DNA from: Caballeronia calidae
GTDB taxonomy: Bacteria; Pseudomonadota; Gammaproteobacteria; Burkholderiales; Burkholderiaceae
Length of the DNA stretch: 51,800 nucleotides
Direction: 5' to 3'
Assembly (NCBI RefSeq): GCF_900044055.2
Contig: NZ_FCOX02000052.1
Coordinates: forward strand, 1-51,800
Made by a program: the position numbers and the translations under genes
Shown here: one piece after another, positions 16,038-23,785 of the stretch
Position numbering within the stretch: the stretch's first letter is position 1
Layout of the letters: every line of letters begins with the position of its first letter
Notes under the pieces: generated by a model
Databases searched by the model: none
The model's input: the letters and a program-made list of their open reading frames with translations, nothing else
What the model was told of the DNA's origin: nothing

Positions 16038-16982
16038 TTAGCTCACCGTAACCGCGTCACCCTGTACGGCGGGCTTGGTAATGCCGAAGACCGTCGCGAC
16101 GACGCCCGGCGTATAAGCGCCTGCCGTGTCGTAGGTATGTCCCTTGGTGAGCGTGCCGGTGGTCATAGTGTCGTCGGCCGTACCGTCGCCCCACGTCACG
16201 ACGAACTTTGATGCCGTGCCGTTCTGCTCGGTAAGAGTCAAGGTGACGGCGAGCGGAGCCGTGCCGCTCGTTGGCGTCAAGTTGACGTCTACCGCATAGG
16301 CCGGAGGTTGTACAGAGACCGGCTGCGTCAAGATCGGCTGACCGACAATCTTGAGCGTGGCGCTGCCCGCGATTGCCTGATCGACGCCGCCCGTCTCATT
16401 GATCGATTGCACGACCACCGGCAAGGTGCGGACCGCGCCGTTGCGATAGATGATCTCGAACTGTCGTTCGTCGCCATCGTCATAAGCCTCCAGCAGTGCG
16501 AGATAAGCCGGATCGGTTGGGTCGATAAAGAAGTCGAACGTCAGCGTGCCGGGATCGCGGAAGCCAACGAGCGAGGTTTTCTCGGCGTCGCATAGCGTCG
16601 TGGTATCGATGCTCGTCGCCGGGGTCTGGTTGATCGTGTACGTGCGCGCGCAGACGTCATCGAACGCATTGACTTGGTACATCGCGCCCGGGCCGTCGCT
16701 GACATCGGTCGTCTCGGTCGTCGTGTCGCTGTTATAGAGCGCAGCCGTCTTCGCATCAACATCGATGTTTTGCAGAATCCACTCTTGATTGTCGATCGAA
16801 GTCCAGCCGGTCCCGCTGACATAGATCGGTATTCCGTTTTTAAGCTTGGAGACGTCATCAAACTCGACATAGCACGGCGCGGACTTGCTCGCATCGGTAA
16901 TCTCTCCGGTCGCGATCGGCGCTGACGTGAGATTTTCCAGATACATTTTCGTGTTCTGCGCACTGATAGCTTTCTTGCTCAT
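16038..16982 (-). CDS. V: Major tail tube protein with C-terminal PKD/Ig-like domain
   Basis: A protein of 314 residues. The first part, MSKKAISAQNTKMYLENL and then a beta-rich body with TSLVGFRDPGTLTFDFFID, is typical of siphophage tail tube proteins. From about residue 225, VDVNLTPTSGTAPLAVTLTL then VVTWGDGTADD and KGHTYDTAGAYTPGV forms a PKD domain. Lambda gpV also ends in an Ig-like domain displayed on the tail surface. The start at 16982 has GGAGAG upstream and overlaps the preceding stop by ATGA. Surface domains of this kind may bind cell-surface sugars. Confidence 0.88.
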   Translation of the reverse strand: MSKKAISAQNTKMYLENLTSAPIATGEITDASKSAPCYVEFDDVSKLKNGIPIYVSGTGWTSIDNQEWILQNIDVDAKTAALYNSDTTTETTDVSDGPGAMYQVNAFDDVCARTYTINQTPATSIDTTTLCDAEKTSLVGFRDPGTLTFDFFIDPTDPAYLALLEAYDDGDERQFEIIYRNGAVRTLPVVVQSINETGGVDQAIAGSATLKIVGQPILTQPVSVQPPAYAVDVNLTPTSGTAPLAVTLTLTEQNGTASKFVVTWGDGTADDTMTTGTLTKGHTYDTAGAYTPGVVATVFGITKPAVQGDAVTVS

Positions 16983-17338
16983 GCTGTCTCTCCGGTTGAG
17001 TCGTCCCACGTAATGACCTGCGCCATGCGGCGATTAAGCCGCGTCTCCGTCTCATACAACGACTGCTCGTTCTCGATGGTGGGTTGAGGGTCGATCGATC
17101 GCAAGGCGCGCTTCACGCTCTGCATGTTCGCTTTCGCTTCGCGACGTGTGCGCGCGTAGCTGTCGACTTGCCAATGCACTTCATCGAGCCCGGCATAACC
17201 GCACATACTGTTTTGCGGCATGCTCGTGATGTCCTGATAGATCAAATACGGCTCGACGGCGCCGGCCGGTGCGATCGGCGTAAACACGCGCCCAGGCATC
17301 GCGCTATAGAGCACGGCGAAGAATTCTTCCTCGGTCAT
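16979..17338 (-). CDS. U: Tail terminator-like protein (gpU/DUF3168 type)
   Basis: A protein of 119 residues: EEEFFAVLYSAMPGRVFTPI, then AVEPYLIYQDITSMPQNSM and HWQVDSYARTRREAKANMQS. These match DUF3168/gpU-type tail completion proteins, which cap the tail tube and set its end for joining to the head. Its place directly before the tail tube gene is the normal one. The ATG at 17338 follows 10 bases after the previous stop. Confidence 0.82.
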   Translation of the reverse strand: MTEEEFFAVLYSAMPGRVFTPIAPAGAVEPYLIYQDITSMPQNSMCGYAGLDEVHWQVDSYARTRREAKANMQSVKRALRSIDPQPTIENEQSLYETETRLNRRMAQVITWDDSTGETA

Positions 17339-17348
17339 CGCGCGCCCC

Positions 17349-17849
17349 TCATTGCCCGACCGTGTAGCGCACGCCGTTGCGCTTGCACCAGAGCAGCATG
17401 CGTTTTTGCAAGGCGCGGTTCATCGCGCGGTTTGCCTCGCTCTGCTTGGCAATCGCGGCGGGACGCAGCCACGGATACGCACGCATCTTGGACGTGCCGA
17501 ACTCGAGGAAGCGCCCATAGAACGGGTCCTGTCCGTAGGGCTTGCGCACGCCGTTGATGATCTGAGACTGCTTGGACGCCGCGCCGCGCGGCCGGTTGAG
17601 CGTGACGTCCACGCGCGAGGCATAGCCGGTGCGCTTGTACTTGCTGCGCGTGATATGTGAAAACAGCACGCCGCTCGATCGCGGCTTGCCGCCGAACAAC
17701 GTCAGGACATTGAGCATCGCCTGATTCATGACGGGTTTCGCCGCGTCGCGTAGCGAGCCCGACAGCATCGAGCGCTGGACTTCCTCGGGCAACGTCGAAA
17801 GGAAGTGGTCGAGTTCCGCGAGCCCCTGAACGGATTCGATTGAAATCAC
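17349..17849 (-). CDS. HK97 gp10-like head-tail protein
   Basis: A protein of 166 residues of the HK97 gp10 family: ELDHFLSTLPEEVQRSMLSG, AAKPVMNQAML, PFYGRFLEFGTSKMRAYPWL then RPAAIAKQSEANRAM. The GRFLEFGTSKM...PWLRPA motif is the hallmark. It acts at the head-tail junction. The start is a GTG at 17849 with AAGGAGGT six bases upstream; the GTGA overlap with the previous stop supports it. The C-terminus KRNGVRYTVGQ is slightly longer than in the model. Confidence 0.85.
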   Translation of the reverse strand: MISIESVQGLAELDHFLSTLPEEVQRSMLSGSLRDAAKPVMNQAMLNVLTLFGGKPRSSGVLFSHITRSKYKRTGYASRVDVTLNRPRGAASKQSQIINGVRKPYGQDPFYGRFLEFGTSKMRAYPWLRPAAIAKQSEANRAMNRALQKRMLLWCKRNGVRYTVGQ

Positions 17850-18226
17850 GGTTGACCTCCTTGCGGGTTTACGCCGCTACTGCACATGAGATGAAGCTCG
17901 GACATACCTTCGAGGCGCGGAAGAACGGCGTCGATGCTGTAGACCGTCTGGCCGCTCGTGCGCGTATGAATGACGCGCCACGTCGAGGTCACGTCATCGC
18001 GCCAGCGGATGCGGATACGCGTCGTCACGCCCTCGCGGAACTCAGCCGATAGAAGCCATTCACGACCGGAGACGGGCTCGATAGCGGCCCAAACAGGCGT
18101 GCCCTTGTCGATCCAGTCCGTGATGACGGGTTCGCCGCTCGCGTCGTCGATCTGGACGACGGGCTCCTGCAGCTGCACGCGGTGACGTAGTGCGCCGCCC
18201 GACATGCCGGTTGTCTTGGTCGGCAT
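17846..18226 (-). CDS. Head closure protein (head-tail adaptor)
   Basis: A protein of 126 residues with the head-tail adaptor pattern GALRHRVQLQEPVVQIDDAS, then WAAIEPVSGREWLLSAEFRE, TRIRIRWRDDVTSTWRVIHT and YSIDAVLPRLEGMSELHLMC. It closes the DNA exit channel of the filled head and meets the tail. The frame is open upstream, but homology begins close to MPTKTTGMSGGALRH at 18226. Its stop overlaps the GTG of the gp10-like gene. Confidence 0.87.
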   Translation of the reverse strand: MPTKTTGMSGGALRHRVQLQEPVVQIDDASGEPVITDWIDKGTPVWAAIEPVSGREWLLSAEFREGVTTRIRIRWRDDVTSTWRVIHTRTSGQTVYSIDAVLPRLEGMSELHLMCSSGVNPQGGQP

Positions 18227-18228
18227 CT

Positions 18229-18534
18229 CTACTCCATCGCCGGGTCGCGCCGCTGATGCAGCAGATTGCAGACAGCCCAAGGCAGATAGCCTTGTTCCCA
18301 CGTCTGCGACTCGACGCCATCGGGATCGCGGATAAAGATTCCGGTCAAGAGCAGCGTCGCCTGTTTGACGTTGGGCGGTGGCGGATCTTCGTCCGTGTAC
18401 GGATCGCGCTTCAGATACGCCAAGACCGCATCGCTCGCGCCGGAGACCGCAAGCTGAATCGTCATACCAGGGAAGTCGTCGTCTAGCCTGAGCGCCGCGC
18501 GCGCTTCGTCGATCGTCACAAGGTCGCCGTTCAT
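18229..18534 (-). CDS. Head-tail connector (gp6-like)
   Basis: A protein of 101 residues: LVTIDEARAALRLDDDFPGM, TIQLAVSGASDAVLAYLKRD, then VKQATLLLTGIFIRDPD and GYLPWAVCNLLHQRRDPAME. This is the gp6-like connector family, whose helical members form a ring under the portal. The ATG at 18534 has GGAG about seven bases upstream and overlaps the stop of the coiled-coil gene as ATGA. Confidence 0.85.
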   Translation of the reverse strand: MNGDLVTIDEARAALRLDDDFPGMTIQLAVSGASDAVLAYLKRDPYTDEDPPPPNVKQATLLLTGIFIRDPDGVESQTWEQGYLPWAVCNLLHQRRDPAME

Positions 18535-19961
18535 GCCGCTTCTCCCACGACACGCATGCGGTCCTTGCCGTCGCGTCCGCGCTTGGCTGCGAGCGTCCAG
18601 GCGTCGCCGCCCGCGTCGGGCTTCGTGTCGGTCGTCGCGTTGCAATGCCAGAGCGAGCCCGCCCACGTCACCACGTCGCCGCGCCGATACGTCTCGCCGC
18701 CCCGATACACACCGCGATAGATCATGACCGGCACGGCGAAGCTGGCCGACTCATGCGCGCCGCTCGCGCGCTCGATATGCACCGTGAAGCTGCGTTCGCT
18801 TTCCATCGAGACGTGTGTCGATGCGATGCCATCGACGACGCATGACCAGCCGTGGCCGCCGTGCGTGTTCGCGTGCGCGCGCCAGATCCCGCCCTGATGC
18901 TGCGCGAGCGTGCCGCGTGGATAGTCACGCCCGAAGTCGATCACCGGCAGGACGTCAATCTCGAACGCGTCGCGCCCCGGTTCGCCGTCTTTCGGGATCG
19001 GCATCTCGCACGTTTCCAGCGTCTTCAGACGTTCGCCCAGGGCGGCGAAGCTATGCTGCAAGCGGTCGAGCGCGCGGCGGTCCTCGGCCGCTCCTGACGC
19101 GTGCTGCTCATGTTCCCGGCGCAATCCCTCGATCGCCTCGGAATAGTCCTTGACAGTCGGGATGGTCAGCGCCTGGAAACGCTCGTTCACGCGTTCGCCT
19201 AAGGCGTCGATGCCGTTCTGCAATCGGTCAATCGCGCGGCGGTCTTCGACCGCTCCCGAAGCGTGTTGCTCCTGTTCCCGGCGCAATCCCTCGATCGCCT
19301 CGGAATAGTCCTTGACGGTCGGGATGGTCAGCGCCTGAAAACGCTCGTTCACGCGTTCGCCTAAGGCGTCGATGCCGTTCTGCAACCGGTCGATCGCGCG
19401 GCGGTCCTCGGCCGCTCCTGACGCGTGCTGCTCATGTTCCCGGCGCAATCCCTCGATCGCCTCGGAATAGTCCTTGACAGTCGGGATGGTCAGCGCCTGG
19501 AAACGCTCGTTCACGCGTTCGCCTAAGGCGTCGATGCCGGTCTGCAATCGGTCAATCGCGCGGCGGTCTTCGACCGCTCCCGAAGCGTGTTGCTCCTGTT
19601 CCCGGCGCAATCCCTCGATCGTCTCGGAATAGTCCTTGACGGTCGGGATGGTCAGCGCCTGAAAACGCTCGTTCACGCGTTCGCCCAGGGCGTCGATGCT
19701 GTTCTGGAGCCGGTCGATTGCGCGGCGGTCTTCGCCTGCCTCCCGCGTATGTTGTTCCTGCTCGCGGCGCAAGCTCTCGATCGTCTCGCTATGGTCCTTG
19801 ACGGGGAAGCTCGTCACGTTCACAACGGGCTCGCGCGCGCACAGCTTTTCGAGCGCGTCGAGCCGTGTGACGAGCGCGGCGCAACAGCTCTGCACATGCT
19901 GGCGGATCACGCGCGCGATCACGTCGAGCAGCGCGTCGGGAATGCCGGTGACGTCACGCAT
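18531..19961 (-). CDS. Coiled-coil repeat protein with C-terminal carbohydrate-binding-like domains
   Basis: A protein of 476 residues. Residues 1-55 are unique. Residues about 58-330 hold five near-identical 54-residue repeats, each with SEXIEXLRREXEQH, an EDRRAIDRLQ helix and GERVNERFQALTIPTVKDY, predicted coiled coil. Then PKDGEPGRDAF starts a domain with YPRGTLAQHQGGIWRAHANT, and near the end VYRGGETYRRGDVVTWAGSL plus WHCNATT resembles a CBM5/12-type sugar-binding module. Collagen-like bits (GEPGRDA, GRDGKD) flank it. Proteins of this ending occur beside HK97 portals in other prophages. A head-fibre or decoration role is inferred. It overlaps portal and connector genes. Confidence 0.7.
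   Translation of the reverse strand: MRDVTGIPDALLDVIARVIRQHVQSCCAALVTRLDALEKLCAREPVVNVTSFPVKDHSETIESLRREQEQHTREAGEDRRAIDRLQNSIDALGERVNERFQALTIPTVKDYSETIEGLRREQEQHASGAVEDRRAIDRLQTGIDALGERVNERFQALTIPTVKDYSEAIEGLRREHEQHASGAAEDRRAIDRLQNGIDALGERVNERFQALTIPTVKDYSEAIEGLRREQEQHASGAVEDRRAIDRLQNGIDALGERVNERFQALTIPTVKDYSEAIEGLRREHEQHASGAAEDRRALDRLQHSFAALGERLKTLETCEMPIPKDGEPGRDAFEIDVLPVIDFGRDYPRGTLAQHQGGIWRAHANTHGGHGWSCVVDGIASTHVSMESERSFTVHIERASGAHESASFAVPVMIYRGVYRGGETYRRGDVVTWAGSLWHCNATTDTKPDAGGDAWTLAAKRGRDGKDRMRVVGEAA
19020..19830 (-). repeat. Five tandem 162-bp repeats inside the coiled-coil gene
   Basis: The TCGATCGCCTCGGAATAG-type block recurs at 19129, 19291, 19453, 19615 and 19777, an exact period of 162 bases (54 codons). 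The inner four copies alternate between two versions (REHEQHASGAA and REQEQHASGAV), so a 324-bp pair was probably duplicated. The outermost copy at 19777 (reading TREAGEDRR) is the most diverged. Confidence 0.92.
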
Positions 19962-21423
19962 GGTCGTCTCCCTCTGTGAGACTCGCGATCAACCGTCGAT
20001 ACCAGCGTGCGGCGCGCTCCTGATCGGTCTCGCTCGTCGTCGTGTCGTCGCTCGGGTCGTCCTCGGCCGCGGGCGGTGACGTGCTCGCGGGCGTGCCGGC
20101 CACCGGCGCCGGATCTGGCTTCGCGAAAGGCTGGTTGCGATCGCGCTCGTCGAGCGCGGCGAGCGAGTAGTTCTGTTGTTGCAGGTAGGGCGTCTGGCCG
20201 CCCTTGACGGGACGCATGTTGAGGCGCTTGCGTGCTTCATTCGGCGCGACGATCCCGCCGCCGACGCCATCGGTCAGCGTCTTGACCATCGTTGCCGTAT
20301 CCATGCGCAGCAGCCCGTCGAGGTCGAGCTCCGTTCGGTACACGTCGGGTAGCGCGAGCCCCTCATCCATGCAGAGTTCAAACGACTCGATCAAACTCTG
20401 CAAGCACTGGCTGTAGTAGTTCTGTGAAAGTGCCTCAATGTTGTTGTACGTGGGCGCGGTGCCGACGCCGACCATATAACCGGGGACGTGGAAAACGGAG
20501 CATACGATTTCGCTCGTCATCTTTAGCTGCTCGATCAGTTGAGCATCAACGGCGGTCATCGTCAGCGGTTCGTATTTCAGGTTGTCGCCCAGGACCGCGA
20601 TGCGCCCGCGATTGGCCCCGCCATAGTTGGTTTCCCATCGATCTTTCAGGCGCTTGGCGGTCTCGTCGCTGATCGCGCCCGGCGCGACCAGAATCCCTCC
20701 GGGCTCCGCGCCATTCTCGAAGAACGCGGCGCTGTTGTTCAGGATGGCAAGACCTTGACGCGCGGCGAGCGCACACGCGAAAAGCGGAGACGTGCCGCAC
20801 AGGGGATGAAAGAGACAGTTCATCCGATCGTGGATGATTTCGCTCGCCGGCACGACGACCTGCTGACCATAATCGCCCGGATTGATCCCGGCGAGCGTGT
20901 CGAGGTCAAGCTGGTAATAGACCGCGCCGTCTTCCGTCACGAGCGGACGCACGCGGTTGGGATCGAGCACATAGAGCGCAATGACGATGCCGCGATTGTC
21001 GCGCTCCTTGAGGACGTAGGCGTTGCCGCGCGTTAGCTTGCTCATAATCCAGTTCTCGATGAACTGGATATGGTTCTGGTACCGGTTCGGCTTGCGCAGC
21101 ACCGGCGAGAATGCCGCGGACGTGCTCTCGATCCAGACTTCGCCGTCCATCTTCATTAGGCGCATGGCGAGCTTGCCAATGTCGGCGCTGATTAGCGTGA
21201 TACACGCATAAACCGTGTGATAGGCGAGGATCGTCTCGGGGCGTAGCTCGAAGTTCTGTTGCCACGCGCCCGCGAACGCTTCGCGCACGATTAGCGGCCA
21301 CCAGCCGCCCGAGCCGAACGGTCCGAGCGTACCGCTCCCGACCGCTTGTGCGTCCATCGGGATCGGCTTGGTACGCGCAGCCCGCGACACGCTGATGTCC
21401 AAGCCTAAAAGTCGCATGATCAT
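19954..21423 (-). CDS. Portal protein, HK97 type
   Basis: A protein of 489 residues. Hallmarks of the HK97 portal family are LAYHTVYACITLISADIGKL near residue 65, HIQFIENWIMSKLTRGNAYV, the YVLDPNRVRPLV segment, GTSPLFACALAARQGLAILN, then EIVCSVFHVPGYMVGVG and YNNIEALSQNYYSQCLQSLI. Twelve copies form the ring through which DNA enters and leaves. The C-terminal 70 residues are Pro/Asp/Thr rich. The ATG at 21423 overlaps the previous stop. In most HK97-type phages the portal lies before protease and capsid; here it comes after them. Confidence 0.92.
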   Translation of the reverse strand: MIMRLLGLDISVSRAARTKPIPMDAQAVGSGTLGPFGSGGWWPLIVREAFAGAWQQNFELRPETILAYHTVYACITLISADIGKLAMRLMKMDGEVWIESTSAAFSPVLRKPNRYQNHIQFIENWIMSKLTRGNAYVLKERDNRGIVIALYVLDPNRVRPLVTEDGAVYYQLDLDTLAGINPGDYGQQVVVPASEIIHDRMNCLFHPLCGTSPLFACALAARQGLAILNNSAAFFENGAEPGGILVAPGAISDETAKRLKDRWETNYGGANRGRIAVLGDNLKYEPLTMTAVDAQLIEQLKMTSEIVCSVFHVPGYMVGVGTAPTYNNIEALSQNYYSQCLQSLIESFELCMDEGLALPDVYRTELDLDGLLRMDTATMVKTLTDGVGGGIVAPNEARKRLNMRPVKGGQTPYLQQQNYSLAALDERDRNQPFAKPDPAPVAGTPASTSPPAAEDDPSDDTTTSETDQERAARWYRRLIASLTEGDDHA

Positions 21424-21689
21424 TCACTTTGAGGGGGTTCGGCTGTTGCAGCCTCAGCGTTTGCATCCTCGGCCTGTATGTCACGGCGTTTGTAGCCGCT
21501 GCGCTTCTTGCCCTTGCTCGATTTGGGCGGCGGCATGTCAGGTTCCTCCGTCGGTGTCGGTTCGGCTGCCATGCTGACGCGTCCGACCGCCGCCATGAGC
21601 TTCGCGTCGCGCGTGCTCATATCGAGCACGTCCCCGGCCGCGTATCGCTTGTTGGCGTAGCTCAATGCCCGCTTGACCTTGACTTTCAT
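21420..21689 (-). CDS. Small hypothetical protein between capsid and portal
   Basis: Eighty-nine residues: MKVKVKRALSYANKRYAAGD, VLDMSTRDAKLMAAVGRVSM and then a long charged tail with PPPKSSKGKKRSGYKRRDI. The ATG at 21689 has GAGAGG a few bases upstream. The first 45 residues look like a small beta-fold seen in phage head or DNA-packaging accessory proteins, the tail being disordered. I cannot name the family. It follows the terminator after the capsid gene and overlaps the portal start, so it may share transcription with portal through read-through. Confidence 0.6.
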   Translation of the reverse strand: MKVKVKRALSYANKRYAAGDVLDMSTRDAKLMAAVGRVSMAAEPTPTEEPDMPPPKSSKGKKRSGYKRRDIQAEDANAEAATAEPPQSE

Positions 21690-21703
21690 TTCGACCTCTC
21701 CAT

Positions 21704-21733
21704 GAAAAAAGGGCATCCGCATGGGATGCCCTT
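21704..21733 (-). terminator. Terminator after the capsid gene
   Basis: On the minus strand AAGGGCATCC and GGATGCCCTT pair around CATGC and are followed by a run of T. Placed inside the late operon, it would lower expression of portal and tail genes relative to capsid. Confidence 0.85.
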
Positions 21734-21763
21734 CGTTTTACACACAGCTCGTTCTGTGTGGTA

Positions 21764-23167
21764 TTACGGCGCGGCTTCTTCCGGTGCGCCGTAGTTCGCG
21801 CCGCGAATGTAGGCGCACGCGAGCGCGCGACGCGCTTTCCAGTTGATGAACCGCTCGGCACGCAGCGCGATCATGTTGTTTTGCCAAAGGCTGACAAGCT
21901 GCGAGGCACCGGCGGCGGGCGCGCTGTCCATCTGCAGGCTCGCTTCGCGCGAGGCGTCGAGCGTCACACCGCCATCGTCCGCCATCAAGACTTCAGACGG
22001 CTTGACGAGGATGATGTAGTACAGGTCGTTGGCGTCCTTCGGCACGTTGGTCGAGCAGATCACCGGCAGACCGTACAGGACGCCGCCGTTCTGATCGATA
22101 CCGGGGAACTCGGCCTGTCCGAGGGGGTTGACCATCATGCCGATCGTCAGCGCGATCACCGGGTCCATGATCCAGTAAGCTCCCGCGACCGATGCGTTGT
22201 TCGCGGTGAACGCCGAGAACAGCGAACGGACGTCCCAGCGCAGCGCGTCGGCGGTCGTGCCGGTCGCGTCGATGTAGGTTGCCTGATGCGTGATCGATTC
22301 CGGCGAGACGTCCGGGACTTCCGCCTTGGCCGGGTCGACGAAATCGTGATCGAGCAGCTGCGTGATCGTTTCGACCAGATCGCGCTGGACGATGCCTTCC
22401 GCGCTCGGATTGGAGAAGCGCACGAGCTCATCTGTCAGCACGACGATGCCGGCGACCTTCGCGAAGCCCAAGCGCATCGTCTCGAACGCGAGCGCGCTGA
22501 CGGGCTTGGGTTTGCCTTCACCGACCCACTGCGCAGTGGACGAACTCTTTTGCGCGGGCATCTGGATATTGAACGGAACGCGCCGGAAGCCTTGAATGCG
22601 ACCGATGATCGTTGCCGGGCGCAGCAGTTCGATGAACTCGCCGGTCATGTTCTGATACTCGACGAGCGGCGCAGCCCAGGCGGGGTCAGTCGTCGTGCCC
22701 GCGGCGACGGCCGCGCGCAGCACGGTCTCGACTTCGGGCGTGCTGTCGTGCCAGCCGCGCGCGACTTCGAGCGCTTGCATCAGATTGCCGCGCGAGCGCG
22801 CCAGCGCGATCGCATACCGGGTAAACGCAAGACCCTTGGGAAGATTGCGCTGCACCGTGACACTGTGTCCCGCGCCGGTCGTCGTCATGGCGTTGACGGG
22901 CGCGCGCGCGACGCTGGCGCTCGCGGGATCGGTGACGATGATCGGGGAAGCTGAGCGCAGGACTTGCGTCTCGATGGTCTTGAGGCGGCGGATATGACCG
23001 TCGATCGCTTCGAGGTCTTGCTGTAAGCCGTCGAATTCCTCTTGCTGCGCGGTGTCGAGCGTGGCTCCCACTTCGGCGGACGCTTCCATGATTTCGGTCA
23101 TGCGCGCGGTGGCGGTCGTGCGGCGCGCTTCATAGGCCGCGATCTGTTCTTGAATGGTGAATTTCAT
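21764..23167 (-). CDS. Major capsid protein, HK97 fold
   Basis: A protein of 467 residues. The first 80 or so residues are a charged coiled coil (EQIAAYEARRTTATARMTEI, EEFDGLQQDLEAIDGHIRRL), the delta or scaffold domain normally removed by the prohead protease. The body has LVEYQNMTGEFIELLRPATI, the RRVPFNIQMPAQ and AQWVGEGKPKPVSALAFE motifs, VLTDELVRFSNPSAEGIVQR and AYWIMDPVIALTIGM, all typical of HK97-type capsids. GGAG lies five bases before the ATG, which overlaps the protease stop. The terminator at 21704-21733 follows. Confidence 0.92.
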   Translation of the reverse strand: MKFTIQEQIAAYEARRTTATARMTEIMEASAEVGATLDTAQQEEFDGLQQDLEAIDGHIRRLKTIETQVLRSASPIIVTDPASASVARAPVNAMTTTGAGHSVTVQRNLPKGLAFTRYAIALARSRGNLMQALEVARGWHDSTPEVETVLRAAVAAGTTTDPAWAAPLVEYQNMTGEFIELLRPATIIGRIQGFRRVPFNIQMPAQKSSSTAQWVGEGKPKPVSALAFETMRLGFAKVAGIVVLTDELVRFSNPSAEGIVQRDLVETITQLLDHDFVDPAKAEVPDVSPESITHQATYIDATGTTADALRWDVRSLFSAFTANNASVAGAYWIMDPVIALTIGMMVNPLGQAEFPGIDQNGGVLYGLPVICSTNVPKDANDLYYIILVKPSEVLMADDGGVTLDASREASLQMDSAPAAGASQLVSLWQNNMIALRAERFINWKARRALACAYIRGANYGAPEEAAP

Positions 23168-23769
23168 TTCACGCTCCGATGGATAGTCTGAATCACAAAT
23201 GGTTCGCGAGCGCGCGAGGTCGAGTCATCGTGCAGGCGCACGATATGAGAGGCAGGACTTTCGATTACCGAGGAACCTTGGCCGGACGCGGCCCGTTCCG
23301 TGGCGTCGATGCTGCGGACAACGTTGATCGTGGCTTCTCCGTTGGCGGGGATTGTCACGAGCGAAAGTTCAAGCCACTCCCAAGACAGAAAGCGAATGCC
23401 GCCGCCCTCGATCACGGAGTATTCGAGCGGACGGAAGCCGATCGAGACGGCGCGGATTAGACCCAGCTTGACCGATTGCCACGCTTCCTCGAGGCGGTCG
23501 CGCAGCGTTCCGGGTTCGTCGGTCTTGAGGATGCGCGCCTTGAACGGAATGCCATCGGCTTGCGCCTTGGCGAACTCGACGTGACCGACCGGCGCGTCGC
23601 TGCGGTGCTGCCAGAGAAGCGGCATCGGCAGCGCGTACTTCGCGCCCAGCGGTTCAACCACGTCCTCATAACGGTCGGGCGCGGGCGTGCTGGCGATACC
23701 CTCGATGCTGCGCGCGTCGTCATCCGTCCCGCGCACCTCCAGCAGCGTGTAGGCGCGTTCTAGCTTCAT
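23164..23769 (-). CDS. Prohead protease, HK97 family
   Basis: A protein of 201 residues with the family motifs in order: GIASTPAPDRYEDVVEPLGA, PLLWQHRSDAPVGHVEFAK (catalytic His), then LGLIRAVSIGFRPLEYS (catalytic Ser) and WLELSLVTIPANGEATI. It cuts the capsid delta domain and itself during head maturation. ATG 23769, preceded by GAGAGG, is chosen over the longer open frame. Tight junctions with TerL (16 bases) and capsid (ATGA) support co-translation. Confidence 0.9.
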   Translation of the reverse strand: MKLERAYTLLEVRGTDDDARSIEGIASTPAPDRYEDVVEPLGAKYALPMPLLWQHRSDAPVGHVEFAKAQADGIPFKARILKTDEPGTLRDRLEEAWQSVKLGLIRAVSIGFRPLEYSVIEGGGIRFLSWEWLELSLVTIPANGEATINVVRSIDATERAASGQGSSVIESPASHIVRLHDDSTSRAREPFVIQTIHRSVK

Positions 23770-23785
23770 GGCGTACCTCTCGGGG

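Noticed and set aside
19020..19830. CRISPR array
   Set aside because: The 162-bp repeats are contiguous coding repeats in phase with a protein; there are no short repeats with unique spacers.
21758..22954. Plus-strand open frame of 398 codons
   Set aside because: Lies wholly antisense to the capsid gene.
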